The translations under genes and the position numbers were made by a program. Positions 21,294 through 31,717 of a DNA stretch of 64,000 nucleotides are shown in pieces. Location: the NCBI GenBank assembly GCA_019009955.1, contig CM032228.1, positions 99,652,501 to 99,716,500 of the forward strand. Direction: 5' to 3'. This DNA is from Riptortus pedestris. Lineage: Eukaryota; Arthropoda; Insecta; Hemiptera; Alydidae. The stretch's first letter is position 1. Every line of letters begins with the position of its first letter. The notes under the pieces are model-generated. The model did not search any database and had not been told where the DNA came from. It saw nothing but the letters and a program-made list of their open reading frames with translations.

Positions 21294-24200
21294 AAAGGGT
21301 GACGGAAGAAGCGGCAACCGTCAATACACAGTCACTCAGCCGCCTGTTCGTGTACGATAAGCGGTCAAGACTTCACTTCCTAGTTGATACAGGCGCAGCT
21401 ATTTCTCTAATACCTGTTTCTAATTATCCTAAACGAAAAGCCACAGATTATACCCTCGTAGCCGCCAATAACTCCCCGATCAAGACATACGGTGAAGTAA
21501 ACCTTATTGTAGATTTCGAACTTCGAAGACCCTACCCATGGCAGTTCGTCATCGCGGATGTAGAAAAGCCCATAATAGGTGCCGACTTTTTATTCCACCA
21601 TCAGCTTGTAGTCGATCTTCGACAGAAAAGGCTTATCGATAAGAAGACAGGACTCTCCACACTAGGCCAACTCTCAAAAACACCACCCATTTCCATCTCT
21701 ACTATTCCAGGAGACTGTCCCTATGCACACATTTTAAAGGAATTCCCAGACCTGACGAGACCATCTCCAATTAAAGGACTAACTAGGATTGTAGTGGAGC
21801 ACTATATTAAAACCACAGGCAACCCGACCACTAGCAAGGTCCGAAGACTCCCTGCGGAAAAATATCGGTTAGTAAAGGAGGAAATTGAACGCATGCTGGC
21901 AGAAGGAATATGTCGACCGTCCAAGAGCCCGTGGTCGAGCCCTCTCCATGTAGTTACCAAGAAAGACGGAGGATTACGTTTCTGTGGTGACTACCGTAGA
22001 CTTAACGCCAAAACTGTCCCGGACCAATACGGAGTCCCGAATTTGATGGATTTTAATACCAGGTTGGATGGAGCGAACATTTTCTCGACATTAGACTTAT
22101 TCAGAGCTTACCATCATATACCCATAGCGGAAGAAGATATAGAAAAAACCGCCATTGCTACACCATTTGGTCTTATGGAGTACTTACGTATGACCTTCGG
22201 ACTCAGAAATGCAGCTCAAACTTTTCAACGATTTGTAGACACAATGCTGCGCGGTTTAGATTTCGTCTTCCCCTATTTGGATGATTTCTTGGTGGCATTC
22301 AAAGACGAGCAAACGCATGAAGACCACCTCCGAGAAGTTTTTCAGCGATTAAACGAGTACGGTATGTCCTTAAATCTTGCTAAGTGCGTACTAGGCAAAA
22401 CAGAGGTAGATTTTTTAGGGTACAGAGTAGACGCCTCTGGAATAAAACCTCTACCTTCTAAAGTTCAGAACATTTTAGACTTTCCTCGTCCAGACACTAT
22501 TTGCAAACTACGCAGGTTTCTAGGGATGCTAAATTTTTATAGAAGATGCATTCCAAACGCAGCTAAAATACAAATGCCACTTAACAAGCTTCTACACAAT
22601 TCCAAGAAACATGACAAGACCCCTGTGCAGTGGACAGAAGAGACTATACAAGCCTTTGAGCAGAGCAGGCGCAGCATAGCAGAGGCAGCGAAACTTGCAC
22701 ACCCTACAACCACTGGAGAACTCGCCCTAATGTGTGTTGCTTCGGACACAGGAATAGGAGCCGCATTGCAACAGAAAAAAGAAGGAGTATGCCAACCTTT
22801 AGGATTTTTCTCAAAAGCTCTCAGTCAAACGCAGAAAAACTATTCAGCTTATGATAAAGAACTTTTGGCTGTCTATGAAGGCATCCGTCATTTCAGACCA
22901 TTATTAGAAGGGCTCAATTTTGTGATAATCACTGACCACAAGCCCCTTGCCAGTGCCTTCCACCAAAAAGCTGAAAACTCCTCACCCCGAAGAATTCGAC
23001 AGTTAAATTATATTAGTCAATTCTCAACTAATATTGAATATATGCCAGGCAAAGACAACATTGTGGCAGATGCTCTATCACGAGTAGAGGAGATCATCAT
23101 CCCGGATGATATGGAACAGCTGGCCCAAGCACAGAAGTCCGACCCAACACTTGGTGATTTGAAGAAGAATAAGAGCTTGCAGCTCAAACTTACTTCACTA
23201 CCAGGATTATCGTCTCAGATACTCTGTGAGATGAGTACCAGCAAAGCTAGGCCTTACGTCCCTCCACAGTTTCGGAAACCTCTTTTCGACAAACTCCATG
23301 AACTGAGTCATCCAGGTATCCGAGATTCTAGGAAACTGGTGGCACAGAGATTTTTCTGGCCGGATATGAATCAAGATGTTGGTAAATGGACCAAGACTTG
23401 CTTACCTTGTCAAAGAGCCAAAGTAGTAAGGCATACTCAATCTCCCTTAGGAACCTACCAACCTTCCGCTAGATTCCAACATGTACATTTAGACATTATC
23501 GGCCCACTACTTCCTTCGGATGGAAAAAGATACTGCCTTACCATGATAGACCGGGCGACTCGCTGGCCTGAAGCTATACCTCTCGAAGAAATCACTGCAG
23601 CAACGGTGGCAGAGGCATTTTATACACATTGGGTTGTTCGCTTCGGAACACCAGTACGGCTGACCACAGATCAAGGTCGTCAATTTGAAGCTGAAATATT
23701 TCAACGCCTTAACATCATTCTTGGCACAGACAAGAAACGCACGACGGCATATCACCCTCAAGCGAATGGTTGCGTAGAACGCTGGCACAGAAGCCTCAAA
23801 GCAGCTATAATGGCCCATTTGGAATCCGAAAGATGGACCAAGGTTTTGCCCTCTGCCCTACTTGGTCTTAGAGCAGTATTTAAAGAAGACTTGGGAGCCA
23901 GCGTTGCGGAAGCACTGTATGGACAACCCTTAAGATTACCGGGCAAAATGCTGGAAGACAGTACTTCTCAACAGGAACCCATACTAGCGTTGCAACAACT
24001 TAAAGACGACCTAAAGCGCATCAAGCCAGCTAACGCCAGAGCGAATCATCTGAGGAAAACATTTCAACACAAAGACCTCAAGAGTTGCACTCACGTGTTT
24101 TTAAGAGAGGATGCGATCCGAAAACCACTAGTGCCACCCTACTCTGGGCCTCATAGAGTTGTCAAGCGCAGTGAAAAGAACTTCGTGATTCTGCTTAGGG

Positions 24201-24337
24201 ACAAGGAAGTTGTAATTTCCATAGATCGCGTGAAACCAGCCTACCTACTTGCTGAGGAATCCACGACAAGCGGAAAGACAGACCTACAGCCATCACAAGA
24301 AAATTTTGCACAAGCAAAGCCAACGCAAACCTCTTAG
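21251..24337 (+). CDS. pol: Gypsy Pol polyprotein (PR-RT-RH-IN)
   Basis: About 1028 residues counted from the internal ATG; probably made only as a Gag-Pol fusion through the -1 shift at 21284-21290, with the first pol codon after the slip at 21290. Domains: aspartic protease with DTGA at 46-49; reverse transcriptase with Asp282 (LDLFRAYHH) and YLDD at 342-345; RNase H with Glu537 and Asp562 (TDHKPL); integrase with an H683/H687/C717/C720 zinc finger and Asp748, Asp807, Glu843 (D,D-35-E). A GPY/F-type segment follows (YSGPHRVVKRS); no chromodomain is evident. The first RNase H aspartate, normally in a D-A-S-D context, is Val496 here (codon 22736-22738). No internal stops or frameshifts. Confidence 0.95.
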   Translation: MHNTLQLESEAFKLERVTEEAATVNTQSLSRLFVYDKRSRLHFLVDTGAAISLIPVSNYPKRKATDYTLVAANNSPIKTYGEVNLIVDFELRRPYPWQFVIADVEKPIIGADFLFHHQLVVDLRQKRLIDKKTGLSTLGQLSKTPPISISTIPGDCPYAHILKEFPDLTRPSPIKGLTRIVVEHYIKTTGNPTTSKVRRLPAEKYRLVKEEIERMLAEGICRPSKSPWSSPLHVVTKKDGGLRFCGDYRRLNAKTVPDQYGVPNLMDFNTRLDGANIFSTLDLFRAYHHIPIAEEDIEKTAIATPFGLMEYLRMTFGLRNAAQTFQRFVDTMLRGLDFVFPYLDDFLVAFKDEQTHEDHLREVFQRLNEYGMSLNLAKCVLGKTEVDFLGYRVDASGIKPLPSKVQNILDFPRPDTICKLRRFLGMLNFYRRCIPNAAKIQMPLNKLLHNSKKHDKTPVQWTEETIQAFEQSRRSIAEAAKLAHPTTTGELALMCVASDTGIGAALQQKKEGVCQPLGFFSKALSQTQKNYSAYDKELLAVYEGIRHFRPLLEGLNFVIITDHKPLASAFHQKAENSSPRRIRQLNYISQFSTNIEYMPGKDNIVADALSRVEEIIIPDDMEQLAQAQKSDPTLGDLKKNKSLQLKLTSLPGLSSQILCEMSTSKARPYVPPQFRKPLFDKLHELSHPGIRDSRKLVAQRFFWPDMNQDVGKWTKTCLPCQRAKVVRHTQSPLGTYQPSARFQHVHLDIIGPLLPSDGKRYCLTMIDRATRWPEAIPLEEITAATVAEAFYTHWVVRFGTPVRLTTDQGRQFEAEIFQRLNIILGTDKKRTTAYHPQANGCVERWHRSLKAAIMAHLESERWTKVLPSALLGLRAVFKEDLGASVAEALYGQPLRLPGKMLEDSTSQQEPILALQQLKDDLKRIKPANARANHLRKTFQHKDLKSCTHVFLREDAIRKPLVPPYSGPHRVVKRSEKNFVILLRDKEVVISIDRVKPAYLLAEESTTSGKTDLQPSQENFAQAKPTQTS
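21284..21343 (+). promoter_or_regulatory. Programmed -1 frameshift signal
   Basis: T TTA AAC (21284-21290) in the Gag frame is a canonical X XXY YYZ slippery heptamer, followed at once by the gag TAG. Slipping back one base enters pol, which in this frame is open only from 21248 (TAG at 21245-21247). Seven bases downstream, GGGTGAC (21297-21303) can pair with GTCACTC (21331-21337, one GU). Loop bases GCGGC (21311-21315) can pair with GCCGC (21339-21343), giving a pseudoknot-like fold. A competing hairpin TGACGG/CCGTCA (21300-21305/21318-21323) is also possible. The heptamer and frames are seen directly; the structure is inferred. Confidence 0.85.
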
Positions 24338-24418
24338 ACGGAACCAACGGAAATTCCAGGTTACAGGACCAGAACAGGAAGACTTGTTAAAAAAAATGTT
24401 AAATTCTGTGACTCCGTC

Positions 24419-24434
24419 ACTGAGGGGGGAGTGG
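24419..24434 (+). promoter_or_regulatory. Polypurine tract
   Basis: ACTGAGGGGGGAGTGG lies directly upstream of the 3' LTR TGTAAC, the expected place and composition for plus-strand priming. Confidence 0.85.
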
Positions 24435-24648
24435 TGTAACAGCTGGGCCGCGTTGCCCCTGGTTACCACTTAACCTAACACTGATAACAAAAGTTTAGAC
24501 AGTCAGTTGCTGGTGTACCACCATGAGGAGACCTCTGTTTGCATTGTTCTAAAGTATAATTATTATTATTTTTGTGACAGTTATGAAAATATAATAACCT
24601 ATTATTTGGAGTCAAGATTTCATTTATTTATAGGAACACTCCCCTATA
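24435..24648 (+). repeat. 3' LTR of the gypsy element
   Basis: Starts TGTAACAGCTGGG and ends ACTCCCCTATA. Near-identical to the 5' LTR. It follows the polypurine tract about 100 bases after the pol stop. Confidence 0.95.
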
Positions 24649-26702
24649 TCATCTATACAGTTTTCCCTTCTTTAGTTTATTGAGGGGTTTAAATCATTCT
24701 ATCTCGGATATATTGCCTTGCACTCGGAGAGCTAGACATGTCATGAATCCCAGTCAGAAGACTATAATAATTGTTATTGTTTAGTTGGAAAGAAAATAGT
24801 TGTGGGTAGATACTTAACATTTGAAATAAATGCCCTTTTTTTCATTCCGTTGAAGAATCATGTGTATTGGCAAAATTAAGTTTAGAATATCTATATTACT
24901 CCTCCTTGGTCACTTAACTAATCAATGGCGGAAGGTCAACAAAAAGGAAAAACAAGTTACTTCTCAACTAGTTTTGCACATCAGAACTTACACATGCACG
25001 TCAGAAGAAAATAGAGCACTAATAAGTAAGAAGTAACTACATCGTTACAAAGGACCTTTCACTAGCAGTCCCAGTCTGAGAATAGCTTATAAATTATGGC
25101 TGGGTACGTCATCTAATTTAGATCGATATGTTACGAAATACAAATATCGATCATCCCTAAATGAAGAGTAGTCTAAATAATAAAAGGGGAAATTTTCAGA
25201 GTTTCTAATAAACTAAAATATATACAATTTCCAGATTTAATCTGTTTTCATCTCCTGAACAAATTTTTTTTCTATTTTTTATAATATGCATATTCTCTTT
25301 TATTTTCCTCTTTATTTTTCTAGTACATTTTCGAATATGGGAATGTGTAGAAAATATATATACGTGAAAACACGTTCTACTCAGTAGTTTAATTTGGGAA
25401 GTATACTAACAAAGACATGATAGTTTAAAGTTAGTTAGCATTAGAGGAACTCGAAAGAAATTGATGAAGATGATAACATTTTATGATAAGTTTATGCACC
25501 ACTGGTTTTGACTATTTGTGCATCTGTAATAACTGTAGACAATGGAATATTGCGAAAGATAAGCTATAATATTTATTTAATTGTAAAGACTACTTCCCAA
25601 AATAAATATACTAAAAATAAATATAAAGAACTCGCCATAAAGCAATTTAGTTGATTACTTTTCTGCCATAGTTCTTTTAGTATTTGATTAAAAATGTTTG
25701 CAAATTTTCTTTCGAGCCATTAAGTCCTTTGAGGTACTGTTTGCATTCTATTTGGAGAAGGTGAGTAATAAGATTGACAGAGACTACTTATTCTTAATTA
25801 AACACTTGGGAAAACTCCATGAAAGAAACAGAAACTAGAGAAGTTTTCAAAGACATTTCTCCTGTACTTCAACAAAATACTTGCTCTTTTTAATGAATTT
25901 TTACTTAGGACATAAAGTTGGCGATGTGCATTATTTTTCATTATAAAACTCTATTGTTCTTCATTTGGCACATAACTAATTACAATTGTCCAGTATCAAG
26001 ATATATTTTGTATAATACATTTTAAATAGTCGTTCATATCTCCTACAATTTAGAACACTGAAAAACGACCTTTCACTCTCTGTAATGTGGTTGGAAAATG
26101 TATTAATTGAGTCCTTACAGTTTAAATCTTTAATAGTGACTTCTTAACGATTAATGGAAAAAAATAGTCAGCTTGTTATAAAACGTTCAGTTTATTATTA
26201 GTCAATATAGCAGTCTTATCTGTATCACTGTATAAGTTAGTGGAATAAGTCATATTAATATGTTGTAAAATAGAATACACTATTTTTCCAGAAAGGATTA
26301 ATAGACAATTTTCACAAGTGCACCTACTGTTAGGACAGACACGCTAATTTACGTAGCTCCAGGAAGAAGTCAAGATGGAAAAAATTAAAGAGAAATTTAA
26401 TTAAGTTTATACTACCTAAGAAGCCCGTTCCTTTATGGAATGCCGGCCTAATAATTACTCAATAAATACACATTCCTGCCAAATGACGAAGGAAATTGAA
26501 TACCCATCATTCTTTGATATAGGTATTAAAAAGTACCCATTACATTGGCAAATCTAATAATCGTCTTTTCATTGACGAGAAATGATTAGAATTTTATTCT
26601 TTTAAATATTACATATAATTAAGCATTATTTTAAACGTCTTCATTATAAAATCGAGTTGGCATAAGCATACTACTTTTTATTACTTCTCTCTATATTTTA
26701 AA
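24649..26702. other. AT-rich stretch, nothing recognised
   Basis: No ORF of useful length and no repeat family member recognised between the gypsy element and the repeat-like start at 26.7 kb. Confidence 0.55.
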
Positions 26703-26850
26703 AACTAGCTTACGCTAGCAAGGGGGCTACGCAGGGGGGCCCCTTAACAAAGCGATGCCTTCGAGATCGCCGTACTATGACTGGGGCATCACTTTCCTGA
26801 TTACGATAAAGTTGTTTAAATTTTTATTGTTTTTTCTAATAAATCTAAAT

Positions 26851-26884
<34 letters not shown>

Positions 26885-27290
26885 CTCTTGATCATATTTT
26901 CCAATATCCATTAAATTCTTTAGATAAATCATGATTATTTTGTAAAAATAGAAATTTTTCTTTCTCCTTAAATTTAGAACAATCCTTTCGCGATCTTGAT
27001 GAGTTTCTTCGATATTTAATTATTAATTGGTTTTATTTTTTTTTTGTATTACTCTTCATCTCCCCCCATTACATTGCAAATAATCTTTAATTTAAATTGA
27101 TAAGTGTATGTTTTTTTTTTTTTTAATTTAATAAATTCATTAGAAAAATCGCAATTATTAGCGAAAATAAAAATTTTCCCTTTTAGTCAATTTAATTTAA
27201 AACAAAATACATAATTCTTTTGAGTTATTTTTTTTAAAAATAAAACTTACTTTTTCAGTTGACTTCATACTAACTTACAAACAGAAAAGC
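26703..27290 (+). repeat. Possible dispersed repeat with CTAGCTTACGCTAGC head
   Basis: A GC-rich head (ACTAGCTTACGCTAGCAAGG, then GGGGGGCCCC) stands out from AT-rich surroundings. It is followed by a (TA)n block at about 26852-26881 and AT-rich sequence with loosely repeated AATTTAATTT-type phrases. The head resembles the CTAGCT heads of the repeat at 0.9 kb. No protein. Weak call. Confidence 0.3.
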
Positions 27291-27356
27291 ATTACTGGGA
27301 CTGAATTCCACAACATTACTCGACAAAAAAACTCTAAAGCCCATTATGTCCTGTTT

Positions 27357-30177
27357 GGTTTGGAAGCAGTGAGATAAATAAACAAAGGTTTGGAAGCAGT
27401 GAGATACATAAACAAAGGTTTGTAAGCAGTGAGATAAATAAACAAAGGTTTGGAAGTAGTGAGATACATAAACAAAGGTTTGGAAGCAGTGAGATACATA
27501 AACAAAGGTTTGTAAGCAGTGAGATAAATAAACAAAGGTTTGGAAGTAGTGAGATACATAAACAAAGGTTTGGAAGCAGTGAGATACATAAACAAAGGTT
27601 TGTAAGCAGTGAGATACATAAACAAAGGTTTGGAAGCAGTGAGATACATAAACAAAGGTTTGGAAGCAGTGAGATACATAAACAAAGGTTTGGAAGCAGT
27701 GAGATAAATAAACAAAGGTTTGGAAGCAGTGAGATACATAAACAAAAGGTTTGGAAGCAGTGAGATACATAAACAAAGGTTTGGAAGCAGTGAGATACAT
27801 AAACAAAGGTTTGGAAGCAGTGAGATACATAAACAAAGGTTTGGAAGCAGTGAGATACATAAACAAAGGTTTGGAAGCAGTGAGATACATAAACAAAGGT
27901 TTGGAAGCAGTGAGATACATAAACAAAGGTTTGGAAGCAGTGAGATACATAAACAAAGGTTTGGAAGCAGTGAGATACATAAACAAAGGTTTGGAAGCAG
28001 TGAGATACATAAACAAAGGTTTGGAAGCAGTGAGATACATAAACAAAGGTTTGGAAGCAGTGAGATACATAAACAAAGGTTTGGAAGCAGTGATATACAT
28101 AAACAAAGGTTTGGAAGCAGTGAGATACATAAACAAAGGTTTGGAAGCAGTGAGATACATAAACAAAGGTTTGGAAGCAGTGAGATACATAAACAAAGGT
28201 TTGGAAGCAGTGAGATACATAAACAAAGGTTTGGAAGCAGTGAGATACATAAACAAAGGTTTGGAAGCAGTGAGATACATAAACAAAGGTTTGGAAGCAG
28301 TGAGATACATAAACAAAGGTTTGGAAGCAGTGAGATACATAAACAAAGGTTTGGAAGCAGTGAGATACATAAACAAAGGTTTGGAAGCAGTGAGATACAT
28401 AAACAAAGGTTTGGAAGCAGTGAGATACATAAACAAAGGTTTGGAAGCAGTGAGATACATAAACAAAGGTTTGGAAGCAGTGAGATACATAAACAAAGGT
28501 TTGGAAGCAGTGAGATACATAAACAAAGGTTTGGAAGCAGTGAGATACATAAACAAAGGTTTGGAAGCAGTGAGATACATAAACAAAGGTTTGGAAGCAG
28601 TGAGATACATAAACAAAGGTTTGGAAGCAGTGAGATACATAAACAAAGGTTTGGAAGCAGTGATATACATAAACAAAGGTTTGGAAGCAGTGAGATACAT
28701 AAACAAAGGTTTGGAAGCAGTGAGATACATAAACAAAGGTTTGGAAGCAGTGAGATACATAAACAAAGGTTTGGAAGCAGTGAGATACATAAACAAAGGT
28801 TTGGAAGCAGTGAGATACATAAACAAAGGTTTGGAAGCAGTGAGATACATAAACAAAGGTTTGGAAGCAGTGAGATACATAAACAAAGGTTTGGAAGCAG
28901 TGAGATACATAAACAAAGGTTTGGAAGCAGTGAGATACATAAACAAAGGTTTGGAAGCAGTGAGATACATAAACAAAGGTTTGGAAGCAGTGAGATACAT
29001 AAACAAAGGTTTGGAAGCAGTGAGATACATAAACAAAGGTTTGGAAGCAGTGAGATACATAAACAAAGGTTTGGAAGCAGTGAGATACATAAACAAAGGT
29101 TTGGAAGCAGTGAGATACATAAACAAAGGTTTGGAAGCAGTGAGATACATAAACAAAGGTTTGGAAGCAGTGAGATACATAAACAAAGGTTTGGAAGCAG
29201 TGAGATACATAAACAAAGGTTTGGAAGCAGTGAGATACATAAACAAAGGTTTGGAAGCAGTGAGATACATAAACAAAGGTTTGGAAGCAGTGAGATACAT
29301 AAACAAAGGTTTGGAAGCAGTGAGATACATAAACAAAGGTTTGGAAGCAGTGAGATACATAAACAAAGGTTTGGAAGCAGTGAGATACATAAACAAAGGT
29401 TTGGAAGCAGTGAGATACATAAACAAAGGTTTGGAAGCAGTGAGATACATAAACAAAGGTTTGGAAGCAGTGAGATACATAAACAAAGGTTTGGAAGCAG
29501 TGAGATACATAAACAAAGGTTTGGAAGCAGTGAGATACATAAACAAAGGTTTGGAAGCAGTGAGATACATAAACAAAGGTTTGGAAGCAGTGAGATACAT
29601 AAACAAAGGTTTGGAAGCAGTGAGATACATAAACAAAGGTTTGGAAGCAGTGAGATACATAAACAAAGGTTTGGAAGCAGTGAGATACATAAACAAAGGT
29701 TTGGAAGCAGTGAGATACATAAACAAAGGTTTGGAAGCAGTGAGATACATAAACAAAGGTTTGGAAGCAGTGAGATACATAAACAAAGGTTTGGAAGCAG
29801 TGAGATACATAAACAAAGGTTTGGAAGCAGTGAGATACATAAACAAAGGTTTGGAAGCAGTGAGATACATAAACAAAGGTTTGGAAGCAGTGAGATACAT
29901 AAACAAAGGTTTGGAAGCAGTGAGATACATAAACAAAGGTTTGGAAGCAGTGAGATACATAAACAAAGGTTTGGAAGCAGTGAGATACATAAACAAAGGT
30001 TTGGAAGCAGTGAGATACATAAACAAAGGTTTGGAAGCAGTGAGATACATAAACAAAGGTTTGGAAGCAGTGATATACATAAACAAAGGTTTGGAAGCAG
30101 TGAGATACATAAACAAAGGTTTGGAAGTAGTGAGATACATAAACAAAGGTTTGGAAGCAGTGAGATACATAAACAAA
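27357..30177. repeat. 30-bp satellite array, 94 units
   Basis: The unit GGTTTGGAAGCAGTGAGATA plus CATAAACAAA is repeated head to tail; the length is 94 x 30 + 1. One extra A near 27745 shifts register once. The first ~13 units carry scattered changes (AAATA for ACATA, GTAAG for GGAAG, GAAGTAG). The rest are nearly identical apart from a G-to-T change at 28094, 28664 and 30074 and one GAAGTAG unit near 30127. Because 30 is a multiple of 3 and the unit has no stop in five frames, five reading frames run open for 800-970 codons; I regard those as artefacts, not genes. Confidence 0.97.
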
Positions 30178-31221
30178 GGTTACAAGCCTTACAAACCAAT
30201 GTCTTTCAGTTATGCTCCATGGTTTGCCAGAAATAGCCAACTACATAGAGAATTGGCCATCGAACCTTTCAATTCAGTTTCAGGAACATCAAGGTAGGAT
30301 CTTCAGAGACTTCTCACACATTCTAGGGTGCCAAAGGAAATGGCGCCTTTGGAACAGATTACATCAAACTATTCTTATAACAATAAGGAGTTTGTAAAAA
30401 TGTTTACACATTTGTTTATTGTTGGTAATTTTTTATTGTGAAAAATAATTTTTATTTGACTAAATAAATTATTCTTCTACTGTTTGTAACCTATTTTCTC
30501 TTTTTACACTTCTGAAGTATGGCCTCCTTTAAAAAGTCATATTAAAGATAGTTGTTAAGCATGGTCGTTTGGGCATACAAAATATTCTCACCGGCAACAA
30601 TTTTAATGTATTCATCAACACTTTGGCAAATAAACTTGGAGACAGTCACATGTCCTCAACTAAAACAAAAAATCGGAGTGTTCTGCCGGGGGATTGATCC
30701 CGTCCACGTTTTTATTAGACAAGGAAGGTAGCCCCTCTATGTCAATGTTAACTATAAATTAAATGTGATGGGAAACCATATGGTACACAAAGAATCTTAA
30801 AATACGACTGTATCTTGTTTTTAACTATAATGAGAATCGTGATTCAACGAGAAATATATTTTTATTAAAATAAGGGAACACTAATGGGAGCATTCTAGCA
30901 TATATATATATTTGGTATAGGATTATTATCTGACTTGACCCATTCTAACTCTTTTATTAATTCATTCTTCATAAATTGAAATGAGTTAGGTTATAGAAGA
31001 GTCGTTAAAAGAATCCTATTGGAAACCTGAACATGATTAATAAGTTGTTCATGATACTAGGTTAATTAGTACATATAGAGAGAGCAAATAAAATATTAAA
31101 AAAGAATGGCAAATAAGAGAGAAATAAACGTTCATTTTTCTTTCATTTAGCACAATAGTCATTAAGTCCACATTATAAATATTTTAAGTGTAACGAAAGT
31201 GAAGTAAATTATTTCTATCCC
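30178..31221. other. Spacer between two satellite arrays
   Basis: The first ~200 bases are less AT-rich and hold short ORFs without recognisable domains. The remainder is AT-rich with a short (TA)n near 30900. No gene recognised. Confidence 0.5.
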
Positions 31222-31717
31222 ACCCCCCCCCCCCCCCACCCCCCCCCCCCCCCACCCCCCCCCCCCCCCACCCCCCCCCCCCCCCACCCCCCCCCCCCCC
31301 CACCCCCCCCCCCCCCCACCCCCCCCCCCCCCCACCCCCCCCCCCCCCCACCCCCCCCCCCCCCCACCCCCCCCCCCCCCCACCCCCCCCCCCCCCCACC
31401 CCCCCCCCCCCCCACCCCCCCCCCCCCCCACCCCCCCCCCCCCCCACCCCCCCCCCCCCCCACCCCCCCCCCCCCCCACCCCCCCCCCCCCCCACCCCCC
31501 CCCCCCCCCACCCCCCCCCCCCCCCACCCCCCCCCCCCCCCACCCCCCCCCCCCCCCACCCCCCCCCCCCCCCACCCCCCCCCCCCCCCACCCCCCCCCC
31601 CCCCCACCCCCCCCCCCCCCCACCCCCCCCCCCCCCCACCCCCCCCCCCCCCCACCCCCCCCCCCCCCCACCCCCCCCCCCCCCCACCCCCCCCCCCCCC
31701 CACCCCCCCCCCCCCCC
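31222..31717. repeat. C15A tandem array, 31 perfect units
   Basis: An A occurs exactly every 16 bases from 31222 to 31702, each followed by 15 Cs, with no deviation over 496 bp. The complementary strand is (G15T)31. Such DNA can form i-motifs and G-quadruplexes. Glycine-rich ORFs across it are artefacts. Perfect homogeneity means either very recent amplification or an assembly or consensus artefact. Confidence 0.95.

Larger units (their letters stand above)
20140..24648 (+). mobile_element. Ty3/gypsy LTR retrotransposon, nearly complete
   Basis: Two ~215-bp LTRs flank gag and pol in the order protease, reverse transcriptase, RNase H, integrase, which is the Ty3/gypsy order. There is no env. 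The LTRs differ by about three substitutions plus microsatellite and 1-bp indels, so insertion was fairly recent. Possible 4-bp target duplications (TATC) lie at 20134-20137 and 24647-24650, but they require the LTR to start two bases before the TG. The CX2HX9CX3C-type gag finger and -1 gag-pol overlap fit arthropod gypsy lineages. Pol is open throughout, yet the RNase H appears to lack one catalytic Asp. Confidence 0.95.

Noticed and set aside
27270..30297. Five ORFs of 838-968 codons on both strands
   Set aside because: They arise because the 30-bp satellite unit is a multiple of three and lacks stops in five frames; the peptides are pure 10-residue repeats with no flanking gene structure.
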